Shown: piece after piece, positions 47,620 to 54,414 of the stretch | Layout of the letters: each line of letters begins with the position of its first letter | How positions within the stretch are numbered: position 1 is the first letter of the stretch | The notes under the pieces: generated by a model | Database searches by the model: none | Told to the model about the DNA's origin: nothing | The model's input: only the letters and a program-made list of their open reading frames with translations | Made by a program: the position numbers and the translations under genes | Origin: Acinetobacter sp. ANC 4648 | GTDB taxonomy: Bacteria; Pseudomonadota; Gammaproteobacteria; Pseudomonadales; Moraxellaceae | Reading direction: 5' to 3' | Assembly: GCF_002135345.1 (NCBI RefSeq) | Contig: NZ_NEGI01000010.1 | Span: 1 to 54,414, forward strand | Length of the DNA: 54,414 bases

Positions 47620-47961
47620 TTAAGTTATCTGTATCTCAAGTGGCTGGAAATTGGTTTGCATGTCACGATGTCGTTGTAATTGTTTTTTAATTTTTTCCAG
47701 CATTTTTTTAATTGAAGCATACATATCATCCGCAGATGCCTGAGCAAAAAGCTCAATTCCAGGAAGACGAATGATGGCCTCTGCAATGTGATTTTCACTG
47801 CCTTTTTTTGAACGCTTATCGACCTGATGATCCTTGGTCAGTTTGACTTGCATACTACTGACTTGATCTAAATGCTGAGTCATAGACTCAAATTTTTGAC
47901 GGATATTCTCTTCTATAGCTGGTGTAACTGTTAAATGATGTCCACGAATTGTAATTTGCAT
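47620..47961 (-). CDS. hpf: Ribosome hibernation promoting factor, short form
   Basis: 113 aa, sigma-54 modulation/S30EA family. Begins MQITIRGHHLTVTPAIEENI and has the DMYASIKKMLEKIKKQLQRH helix. The short form (no C-terminal dimerisation domain) helps form 100S ribosomes with RMF in gammaproteobacteria. Located downstream of rpoN as in other proteobacteria, but here separated from it by a terminator. Confidence 0.9.
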   Translation of the reverse strand: MQITIRGHHLTVTPAIEENIRQKFESMTQHLDQVSSMQVKLTKDHQVDKRSKKGSENHIAEAIIRLPGIELFAQASADDMYASIKKMLEKIKKQLQRHRDMQTNFQPLEIQIT

Positions 47962-48112
47962 AATCTTATCCCTTTCCTTTGCAGGATGTGACGAGCCGTG
48001 TAGTTCAAACTACTGCATGACAGCATTTTCATGATAGAAAAGTTCATTACAGAATACTTTTGGGATCATTTCTGCAATGAATTCATGCAAGCATTTTCAC
48101 TACTCCAAAAAA

Positions 48113-48147
48113 CAAAAAAAGATTCATTATTTCGTCATAATGAATCT
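48113..48147 (-). terminator. Terminator after rpoN
   Basis: AGATTCATTAT (48120-48130) and ATAATGAATCT (48137-48147) form a perfect 11-base stem with a six-base loop; on the minus strand seven U follow. It lies 23 bases past the rpoN stop. Confidence 0.9.
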
Positions 48148-48170
48148 CTAGAATAATCACACTTCAAAAT

Positions 48171-49622
48171 TTAGATCAAGACTTTTCTATCTGAAGAAGA
48201 TGCAATATGTAACGACTCACGATATTTCGCCACTGTTCTTCTCGCAACATCAATACCATCATCTTTTAAAAGGTTAGCAATACTATTATCTGACAAGGGC
48301 TTGCGTGGATTTTCATCTCCAATTAACTTTTTAATTTTAGCCCGAATGGCTGTAGATGATGCCTCGCCACCAGAAGTTGTTCCAACATGACTGGAAAAAA
48401 AATATTTCAACTCAAATAAGCCACGAGGAGTAAGTAAATATTTATTGGTAGTTACTCGTGATACAGTTGATTCATGCAACTCGACTTCCTCTGCAACCTC
48501 TCTTAGAACCAAAGGCTTCATTCCCTCAACGCCCATTTCCAAAAAATCACGTTGATGCTGCACAATACAACTTGCAACCTTGAGTAAAGTCTTATGCCGC
48601 TCATCAATACTTTTAATAAAGTTTTTTGCTTCCAGCATTTGATTACGCAGATATTGATTATCACTACTTTGGTCTGCACGTTTAATCATGCCTGAGTAAA
48701 AAGGATTAATACGCAGTTTCGGTATAACATCTGGATTCAACTGTACATTCCAAGAGCCATTTTTCTTAGATACCACAACATCTGGAATCTGGTAATCAGA
48801 ATCTTTATGCTCAAACTCCGCACCAGGATGCGCCTTTAGCGTTTTTAATAAATCCACAGCGGCCTTTAACTGCTCAAAATTCAGTCCCGTTTGTTTAACT
48901 AATTTATTCAGATCATTACTGATTAATAACTCATAATTTTTTAATAATAATAAAGCTTCGGGTCTAAATTGTGTATATATAGGCAATGCATCCGTTTGTA
49001 CAAATAGACATTCAGCCAAATTACGCGCACCAACGCCAATGGGGTCAAGACGCTGAATGTGCTTTAGTACTGCCAAAATCTCATCCTCCTCAACCTCAAC
49101 GACATGCCCAACTTGGGTTAATAAATGCTGAACAGATAGGATGATTTCTGCCAAATCTGCATCTAAAAAACCTTTTTCATCCAAAGCATCAACAATACAA
49201 TAAGCAATCAATTTATCGATAGCTGAAAAATGCAAAAGATTAATCTGACCTAACATATGTTCTTTTAATGAAGTATGTCCCTGACGATTATCTTCTCGCT
49301 CTTCAAATTCTGGACGCTCTAGTGATGTAGATTGATGTGTATAAACATCATCCCAGTCGGTATCTACTGCCAGTTCATCAGGTAAATAATCTGCATTTAA
49401 TGATTCTGACAACTCTTGCTCTTGTTGATCCTGTTTAGCAGGCTCTAAATTTTCACTTAAATCATCATCCTCAATTTTTTCAAGTAAAGGATTACTCTCG
49501 AGCTGAATCTGAATTTCTTGCTCTAATTCAAGACTGGATAATTGCAGCAATCGAATGGCTTGTTGCAGTTGTGGCGTTAATGACAACGAGTTTGCAAGCT
49601 TTAATCCAAGCGATAACTTCAT
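48171..49622 (-). CDS. rpoN: RNA polymerase sigma-54 factor
   Basis: 483 aa. Region I (MKLSLGLKLANSLSLTPQLQ with glutamine-rich QQAIRLLQLSS) binds activator signals; region II is acidic (residues about 55-110); region III ends with the HTH (VAEEVELHESTVSRVTTNKY) and the RpoN box ARRTVAKYR near 460-468, which reads the -24 element. Full length. It recognises -24/-12 promoters such as the one upstream of gltI. Confidence 0.95.
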   Translation of the reverse strand: MKLSLGLKLANSLSLTPQLQQAIRLLQLSSLELEQEIQIQLESNPLLEKIEDDDLSENLEPAKQDQQEQELSESLNADYLPDELAVDTDWDDVYTHQSTSLERPEFEEREDNRQGHTSLKEHMLGQINLLHFSAIDKLIAYCIVDALDEKGFLDADLAEIILSVQHLLTQVGHVVEVEEDEILAVLKHIQRLDPIGVGARNLAECLFVQTDALPIYTQFRPEALLLLKNYELLISNDLNKLVKQTGLNFEQLKAAVDLLKTLKAHPGAEFEHKDSDYQIPDVVVSKKNGSWNVQLNPDVIPKLRINPFYSGMIKRADQSSDNQYLRNQMLEAKNFIKSIDERHKTLLKVASCIVQHQRDFLEMGVEGMKPLVLREVAEEVELHESTVSRVTTNKYLLTPRGLFELKYFFSSHVGTTSGGEASSTAIRAKIKKLIGDENPRKPLSDNSIANLLKDDGIDVARRTVAKYRESLHIASSSDRKVLI

Positions 49623-50020
49623 ATTGATACATATCCTTAATACTACAAAAGCATAAGCAAAAATTATGCCTACTTATTTTTATAGCACATCATTTTGTTA
49701 TTTTGCAGTTTTTATTTTAAAAATAAATATTCATTTATTAACCTCGCATTAGGGGTTATCAACATTTAATTACTCTGAAAACTAGTACATGAATTTTAAA
49801 ATCGAAAGCATATGAAAAAGATAGTGAAGCTCATCATTTGCAAAAATATAAATTGAAAAGCTATATGCTGAAATAAATACTAAATCCACTTCTTATTTTT
49901 TATTTTTCAAATAGAATATAAATATGAAAAAGTGATGTAATTCACATATTAGCTGTTCAAAATTATTATTTTTATCCTTTACTTATTTTAAGTGAAGGTA
50001 TAAATATAAATAGATAAATG

Positions 50021-50040
50021 ATGTATGAAGGATCATACAT
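50021..50040. promoter_or_regulatory. Palindrome just upstream of the gltI promoter
   Basis: ATGTATGA-AGGA-TCATACAT is a perfect inverted repeat with eight-base arms. It ends two bases before the -24 element of the sigma-54 promoter, a place where a bound protein would block or bend. The binder is unknown. The rest of the 500-base gap (49623-50020) is A/T-rich and shows no gene. Confidence 0.45.
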
Positions 50041-50042
50041 TT

Positions 50043-50058
50043 TGGCTCGATATTTGCT
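50043..50058 (+). promoter_or_regulatory. Sigma-54 promoter of gltIJKL
   Basis: TGGCTCG-ATAT-TTGCT matches the -24/-12 consensus TGGCACG-N4-TTGCW with one change, and the invariant GG (50044-50045) and GC (50056-50057) are ten bases apart as required. Transcription would start near 50069, giving a leader of about 54 bases to gltI. A bacterial enhancer-binding protein would be needed; none is encoded nearby. Confidence 0.7.
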
Positions 50059-50122
50059 TATCAACAAATAGAGCAGATTTAATAACTACATACCGATCAA
50101 ATAAATAGCAAATGGAGTCTTC

Positions 50123-51025
50123 ATGATGAAGAAATTGTCTACCAAAGTTTTAACAACAACACTTGGCGTTCTTTTGGCTGGCGGTGCTTTTTCTCAGGTT
50201 CAAGCCGCAGATACACTGGCTAAAATTAAACAATCGGGCAAGGTCATTATTGGCTACCGCGAATCTTCAGACCCTATTTCCTATATTGTAGGCGGTAAGC
50301 CTATGGGGTATGCAGTTGATATTTGCAACAACTTTGCAAATGAACTGAAAAAAGACCTCAAAATGCCAAATTTGAAAGTAGAATATAAAGCAGTTACCTC
50401 TTCGACCCGTATTCCTGAAATGCTGGCTGGAAATATTGATATGGAGTGCGGCACAACCACCAACTCAGTTCAACGTCAACAACAGGTCAGTTTTTCTACC
50501 AATTACTATGCTACCGAAGTTCGTATGGCAGTAAAAGCCAATGCACCGATTAAAACGATTGCTGATTTAAATGGTAAAGCTGTTGTCACTACTCAAGGTA
50601 CAACTTCTGATAAATACATCAAAATGGGTGAAAAAGGTGAAAAAATTAACGTAAATAATATTTACGGTAAAGATCACTCGGATTCATTTGCGATGGTTGC
50701 TTCTGGTCGTGCCGCAGCATTTGTAATGGATGATAATATTCTAGCGGGCTTAATTGCTAAATCATCGAATCCCAAAGAGTTTAAAATTGTAGGCCCTATT
50801 TTATCTTCTGAACCTTATGGCATTATGTTGCCTAAAGGTGATACAGCATATAAAGCTATTGCAGATAAAGTGGTCAACAATATGTGGAAAAACGGTCAAA
50901 TGGCAGCTCTTTATAAAAAATGGTTCCAATCGCCAATTCCACCTAAAAATATTAATCTAAATATGCCAATGAGCCCTTCATATTTAAAACTTAAAGCACA
51001 CCCAACCGATGCTGGTATTAGCTAA
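50123..51025 (+). CDS. gltI: Glutamate/aspartate ABC transporter, substrate-binding protein
   Basis: 300 aa periplasmic protein. Signal peptide ends near SQVQA-ADTLA. Family-3 solute-binding motifs follow: IKQSGKVIIGYRESSDPISY, GYAVDICNNFANEL, the ligand loop NIDMECGTTTNSVQRQQQVS and TTQGTTSDKYI. GltI-type sequence and order gltI-J-K-L support glutamate/aspartate. Two adjacent ATG codons (50123 and 50126) share the GGAG ribosome-binding site. A 15-bp hairpin follows the stop. Confidence 0.93.
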   Translation: MMKKLSTKVLTTTLGVLLAGGAFSQVQAADTLAKIKQSGKVIIGYRESSDPISYIVGGKPMGYAVDICNNFANELKKDLKMPNLKVEYKAVTSSTRIPEMLAGNIDMECGTTTNSVQRQQQVSFSTNYYATEVRMAVKANAPIKTIADLNGKAVVTTQGTTSDKYIKMGEKGEKINVNNIYGKDHSDSFAMVASGRAAAFVMDDNILAGLIAKSSNPKEFKIVGPILSSEPYGIMLPKGDTAYKAIADKVVNNMWKNGQMAALYKKWFQSPIPPKNINLNMPMSPSYLKLKAHPTDAGIS

Positions 51026-51051
51026 AATTAAGTTATAAAGATAAAAATTCA

Positions 51052-51087
51052 TTGTAGATCAAAATATTTGCGTATTTTGATCTACAA
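51052..51087 (+). other. Intercistronic mRNA hairpin between gltI and gltJ
   Basis: TTGTAGATCAAAATA (51052-51066) pairs perfectly with TATTTTGATCTACAA (51073-51087) around TTTGCG. There is no U tract after it, so it is likely a 3' stability element that protects the gltI part of the message, as after other binding-protein genes, rather than a full terminator. Confidence 0.7.
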
Positions 51088-51121
51088 ATCATTTTAAAAT
51101 TTAAAAATAAAAGGAGCACAC

Positions 51122-51964
51122 ATGTCGGTTGGCTCACTTAATTGGACAGCTTATTGTCTCCCCTCAAATGAATATAATCTAGATAAAGCCACATGGGCTG
51201 AAACTATATGTAAAGCTATCGGTGGTGAAAGTTACTCACCTGTTGCGGATGCTCCTACATGGTTACAACTTTTAGGTGCTGGTGTGTGGACCATGGTATG
51301 GACAGCACTTGCCGCCTTTGTGATTGCCTTTGTAATTGGATCTATTATCGGTATTCTGCGTACCGTTCCCAATAAACCACTGGCTTTAATTGGCACCTGT
51401 TATGTCGAGTTATTCCGTAATATTCCACTCATTGTTCAGTTATTTTTCTGGGCATTTGTATTTCCAGAACTGCTACCTTTAAGTTTAAGTACTGGTAGTG
51501 GTGAAATGGTACATGGTGGATGGTGGCAAAACCTTCTAAATGATCAGCCTGCTGTAATTGGAGTATTTGCCTTAGGCTTATATACTGCTGCACGTATTGC
51601 TGAGCAAGTTCGTGCCGGTATTATCACCGTATCTACTGGTCAAAAAAATGCGGCTTTTGCTATTGGTCTGACTCAAGCACAAAGTTATCGCTATGTTATT
51701 TTGCCGGTTGCATATCGAACAGTTTGGCCTACCCTAACCTCAGAAGCCATGAACGTATTCAAAAATTCTGCAGTTTTATATGCACTCAGTATTCTCAATT
51801 TTTTTGCTTACACCAAAACAATGCGTGAAGAAACTTCGCAAGATATTGTGATTCTTATTTTATCAACACCCGTGTATTTGATCATTACCTATAGCATCAA
51901 ACTCATGATGGCATGGATTGAAAAACGCATGGCTGTTCCTGGCCTTGGCTCAGGAGATCAGTAA
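51122..51964 (+). CDS. gltJ: Glutamate/aspartate ABC transporter permease GltJ
   Basis: 280 aa inner-membrane permease of the HisMQ family with about five helices. The family signature and EAA loop is seen in the stretch from ARIAEQVRAGIITV to GLTQAQSYRYVILPVAYRT. A longer N-terminal periplasmic segment (residues 1-50, with CLPSNEYN and ETICKAIGG) is typical of GltJ. AAGGAG precedes the ATG. Confidence 0.92.
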   Translation: MSVGSLNWTAYCLPSNEYNLDKATWAETICKAIGGESYSPVADAPTWLQLLGAGVWTMVWTALAAFVIAFVIGSIIGILRTVPNKPLALIGTCYVELFRNIPLIVQLFFWAFVFPELLPLSLSTGSGEMVHGGWWQNLLNDQPAVIGVFALGLYTAARIAEQVRAGIITVSTGQKNAAFAIGLTQAQSYRYVILPVAYRTVWPTLTSEAMNVFKNSAVLYALSILNFFAYTKTMREETSQDIVILILSTPVYLIITYSIKLMMAWIEKRMAVPGLGSGDQ

Positions 51965-51965
51965 T

Positions 51966-52643
51966 ATGGACTTTAGTGTATTACAAAACAACGATGTCAT
52001 TACTACCTTACTGCATGGCTTTAAATTTACAGTGACAGTCACCATTTTGGCAGTTATTGGTGGAATTCTCATTGGTACACCATTGGCAATGATGCGGCTT
52101 TCCAAAAATAAACTAGCCAGTAATTTTGCAAAAATTTATGTCGACTTCTTTCGTGGCGTACCGTTGATTCAAGTCATTTTTATTTTCTATTTTTTACTGC
52201 CTAAATTCTTTGAATTTCAATCAGATACTTATTACGGCCCGCTTTTTTCAAGTGTTGTGACTTTTGCAATTTTTGAAGCAGCATTCTTTTCAGAAATTGT
52301 TCGTTCGGGGATTCAGTCCGTATCTAAAGGTCAAGTCAATGCTGGCTATGCACTGGGTTTCACCTATGGTCAAACCATGTCAACCGTTGTATTACCGCAA
52401 GCGTTCCGTAATATGCTGCCGGTATTACTGACTCAGTCCATTGTATTATTTCAAGACGTTTCGTTGGTGTATGTGATCAGCGCACCTGATTTCTTAGGTA
52501 ATGCCAATACCCTTGCAAATACCTATGGTTCAGAAACCAAAGCTACATTCTATCTGGTTGTGGCGATTGTTTACTTCTGTATTTCCTTTGCGCTTTCACG
52601 TTTGGTTAAGCGTTTACATCAAAAAATAGCCATAATTCGTTAA
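51966..52643 (+). CDS. gltK: Glutamate/aspartate ABC transporter permease GltK
   Basis: 225 aa second permease. The frame is open 16 codons further, but [13 protein letters not shown] at 51966 begins right after the gltJ stop and matches the family start. EAA loop: [20 protein letters not shown] followed by [20 protein letters not shown]. Four to five helices. Confidence 0.92.
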   Translation: MDFSVLQNNDVITTLLHGFKFTVTVTILAVIGGILIGTPLAMMRLSKNKLASNFAKIYVDFFRGVPLIQVIFIFYFLLPKFFEFQSDTYYGPLFSSVVTFAIFEAAFFSEIVRSGIQSVSKGQVNAGYALGFTYGQTMSTVVLPQAFRNMLPVLLTQSIVLFQDVSLVYVISAPDFLGNANTLANTYGSETKATFYLVVAIVYFCISFALSRLVKRLHQKIAIIR

Positions 52644-52654
52644 GGAGAATCGAT

Positions 52655-53398
52655 ATGCCAATGATAGAAATACAACATATCTCAAAATGGTATGGAGATT
52701 TTCAAGTTTTAACTGACTGCTCAACTGCTATAGAAAAAGGTGAAGTGGTTGTAGTCTGTGGGCCCTCTGGTTCAGGTAAATCCACCCTTATTAAAACGGT
52801 GAATGCCTTAGAACCATTCCAAGAAGGTGACATTATTGTAAATGGTACTGCACTTAAAGATCCCAAAACGGACTTACCTAAATTTCGTTCTCGCGTAGGC
52901 ATGGTATTCCAGCACTTTGAACTATTTCCGCACATGACTGTGCTTGATAACTTAATGATTGGGCAAATTAAAGTACTAAATCGAAGCAAAGATGAAGCAA
53001 AGAAAAAAGCCCTTCAATACTTGGATCGTGTAGGTTTAGCTGTGCATAAAGATAAATTCCCTGGTCAACTTTCAGGCGGACAGCAACAGCGTGTTGCCAT
53101 TGCACGTGGTTTATGTATGGATCCTGTATGTATGCTTTTTGATGAACCGACGTCCGCACTTGATCCCGAAATGGTTGGTGAGGTATTAGATGTCATGAGT
53201 CAACTGGCTAAAGAAGGTATGACTATGATGTGTGTCACCCATGAAATGGGGTTTGCACGTAAAGTTTCTTCCCGTGTAATTTTTATGGATCAAGGTAAAA
53301 TCATTGAAGACTGTTCAACTTCAGATTTTTTCAATAAACCTGAAGAGCGGCATGAACGGACAAAACACTTCTTAGATAAAATTTCAGCAGTACATTAA
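52655..53398 (+). CDS. gltL: Glutamate/aspartate ABC transporter ATPase GltL
   Basis: 247 aa ATP-binding subunit. Walker [11 protein letters not shown]-loop [17 protein letters not shown], signature [15 protein letters not shown], Walker [13 protein letters not shown] and switch His in [15 protein letters not shown] eight bases before the ATG. Last gene of gltIJKL, ended by a terminator. Confidence 0.95.
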   Translation: MPMIEIQHISKWYGDFQVLTDCSTAIEKGEVVVVCGPSGSGKSTLIKTVNALEPFQEGDIIVNGTALKDPKTDLPKFRSRVGMVFQHFELFPHMTVLDNLMIGQIKVLNRSKDEAKKKALQYLDRVGLAVHKDKFPGQLSGGQQQRVAIARGLCMDPVCMLFDEPTSALDPEMVGEVLDVMSQLAKEGMTMMCVTHEMGFARKVSSRVIFMDQGKIIEDCSTSDFFNKPEERHERTKHFLDKISAVH

Positions 53399-53400
53399 TT

Positions 53401-53430
53401 AAAAAAACCCCAACTTTCATTGGGGTTTTT
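53401..53430 (+). terminator. Terminator after gltL
   Basis: CCCCAA (53408-53413) pairs with TTGGGG (53420-53425) around CTTTCA, with A and T flanks; three bases past the gltL stop. Confidence 0.9.
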
Positions 53431-53439
53431 CTTTAAGCT

Positions 53440-54160
53440 AATAAACTACAATATATTATTTTTAAAATCAAATTCTTACATTCAAACATATCGATTAAAT
53501 ATTTATGAGGTTGAAGTACCCTCTCTATCTTTAATTGAAACCTATTTAATTTAGATATCTCATCATTTATCACTCCTTGAGTTAAAGGGAGTCCTCCTTA
53601 ATATCTGTATAACTTAGATGTGAAAAAATAAGTGACATATACTTTTTAGATAATGCCCAAATCACTTCTATTTCACATAAAAATTTACTATTAGAAAATA
53701 AAATTTATTTATATTGTTCCATTTCACTACTCAGTTTTATCTCCATTAATTCAGCCATTTCAAATAAAATTTCATTTTTTCAAAATTTATTTTGTAGTCT
53801 AATTGAAGTTTAGTAAATCAAGTATGTGCAATTTCATGATGAGATTTTAATAAATTTGCTCACACCTCAGTAAGACTAAATTTCTTATCTTTAAAAATCC
53901 AAGATTGAGAAATATTTTCGATGCCTAATATATCTTTAAACAACTTATCTATATTATCTTTGTTTAGTCTATTAAATTTTTAAGATTCATTACTATATTA
54001 TTTTAATAAATTAATTAACTTTTGATTAGAGCCTATTTTAATAAAATCACTATCTTCTATCTGTTTTAATATATTTAAAGACTATTGCAATAAAAACTTG
54101 TCATATTGCAACTAAATAAAAAATATATGATTGACTTAAAAATTCACTTTTCATTCCATT
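53440..54160 (-). pseudogene. Decayed HEPN-like gene remnant
   Basis: No open gene remains, but the minus strand from about 54110 to 53705 keeps one coherent frame with nonsense codons: SLNILKQIEDSDFIKIGSNQ, then NKDNIDKLFKDILGIENIS, then SLTEV-stop-ANLLKSHHEIAHT-stop-FTKLQLDYKINFEKMKFY, a one-base deletion, then FEMAELMEIKLSSEMEQYK and a stop at 53705-53707. ANLLKSHHEIAHT is close to the Rx4H motif of HEPN ribonucleases if His was Arg. From 53700 to 53440 further broken coding-like text follows (FLCEIEVIWALSKKYMSLIF; DEISKLNRFQLKIERVLQPH). Extent is approximate and the family call is tentative. Confidence 0.4.
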
Positions 54161-54288
54161 TTTTCTATCTTAACTATGCTGTATGTACTTTAATCTAACT
54201 AATTTTTTAGATTAGAATTTTTTTGATGGTCATTTATATAAATTTAATGCTAACAACTTCTCTCGTTAATTCATTAACTTCCGCGCAT

Positions 54289-54323
54289 AAAAAAACACCC
54301 CTTACATTGTAAGGGGTGTTTTT
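54289..54323 (-). terminator. Terminator of an rRNA operon
   Basis: CACCCCTTAC (54296-54305) pairs with GTAAGGGGTG (54309-54318) around ATT; on the minus strand seven U follow. It lies just past the 3' end of the 5S rRNA gene. Confidence 0.93.
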
Positions 54324-54333
54324 AGGAATAATG

Positions 54334-54414
54334 AGCTGGCGATGACTTACTCTCACATGGGTAACCCCACACTACCATCAGCGCTAAGAGGTTTCACTTC
54401 TGAGTTCGGGAAGG
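54334..54414 (-). rRNA. rrf: 5S ribosomal RNA, 3' part (cut by window edge)
   Basis: The complement reads CCTTCCCGAACTCAGAAGTG, then AAACCTCTTAGCGCTGATGG and ends GAGAGTAAGTCATCGCCAGC, which is the 3' two-thirds of an Acinetobacter-type 5S rRNA. The operon runs on the minus strand, so 23S and 16S genes lie beyond the right edge. The exact 3' end is uncertain by a few bases. Confidence 0.95.

Noticed and set aside
50059..50067. TTATCAACA as a DnaA box at the gltI promoter
   Set aside because: A single one-mismatch 9-mer is expected by chance in A/T-rich DNA; no cluster there.

Overview
The window looks like a chromosomal segment of an Acinetobacter species (Moraxellaceae, Gammaproteobacteria). 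Grounds are the low-GC, A/T-ending codon use, a six-gene cluster matching the Acinetobacter 'fil' set (filA-F), a HemJ-type protoporphyrinogen oxidase, the murA-hisG-hisD-hisC order behind rpoN-hpf-ibaG, and a 5S rRNA end of Acinetobacter type. I do not assign a species.

Layout. 1-3.7 kb: the str operon on the minus strand (rpsL, rpsG, fusA, start of tuf) with a clear promoter and a terminator-like hairpin at the very start of its leader. 3.8-8.4 kb: an EcsC-family protein, fabB-hemJ on the plus strand, and an acyltransferase-3 membrane protein. 8.6-13.5 kb: a complete D-amino-acid/alanine catabolism module (cycA, ridA, dadX, dadA; divergent Lrp-type dadR). 13.6-18.6 kb: HAD phosphatase, thiD, a scar holding a decayed poxB and an IS630-type transposase tail, a NERD protein, ogt, and a guanidinium exporter gene behind a guanidine-II riboswitch. 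18.9-22.2 kb: copper-resistance operon (copL-like, copA, copB). 22.4-22.5 kb: five 9-mers like DnaA boxes at an exact 12-nt period. 22.5-32.9 kb: housekeeping and poorly studied membrane genes (rpe, DUF2218, M48 peptidase + DUF898, fghA, a membrane-anchored C13 peptidase, rsmJ-uppP-tsaB, gamma carbonic anhydrase, two Nudix hydrolases). 32.9-41 kb: the fil envelope cluster. 41.2-49.6 kb: pabB, hisC, hisD, hisG, murA, ibaG, hpf, rpoN. 50-53.4 kb: glutamate/aspartate ABC transporter gltIJKL with an apparent sigma-54 promoter. 53.4-54.3 kb: AT-rich decayed DNA that contains a broken HEPN-like gene, then the terminator and 3' end of an rRNA operon (5S rRNA, minus strand).

How parts work together. 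dadR-dadA-dadX-ridA-cycA would import D-Ala/D-Ser/Gly, racemise L-Ala to D-Ala, oxidise D-Ala to pyruvate and clear reactive enamine/imine by-products. copA/copB act on periplasmic and outer-membrane copper. The fil genes encode a secreted filament-like protein (FilA), a C39-like protease (FilB), two outer-membrane barrels (FilC, FilD), a periplasmic protein (FilE) and a lipoprotein (FilF), which suggests one envelope system; its real function is not settled by the sequence. RpoN, encoded next door, probably drives gltIJKL. The strongest candidates for new biology are the phased DnaA-box array, the fil cluster with its internal terminator, the str leader hairpin, the membrane C13 peptidase, and the HEPN-like remnant beside the rRNA operon.
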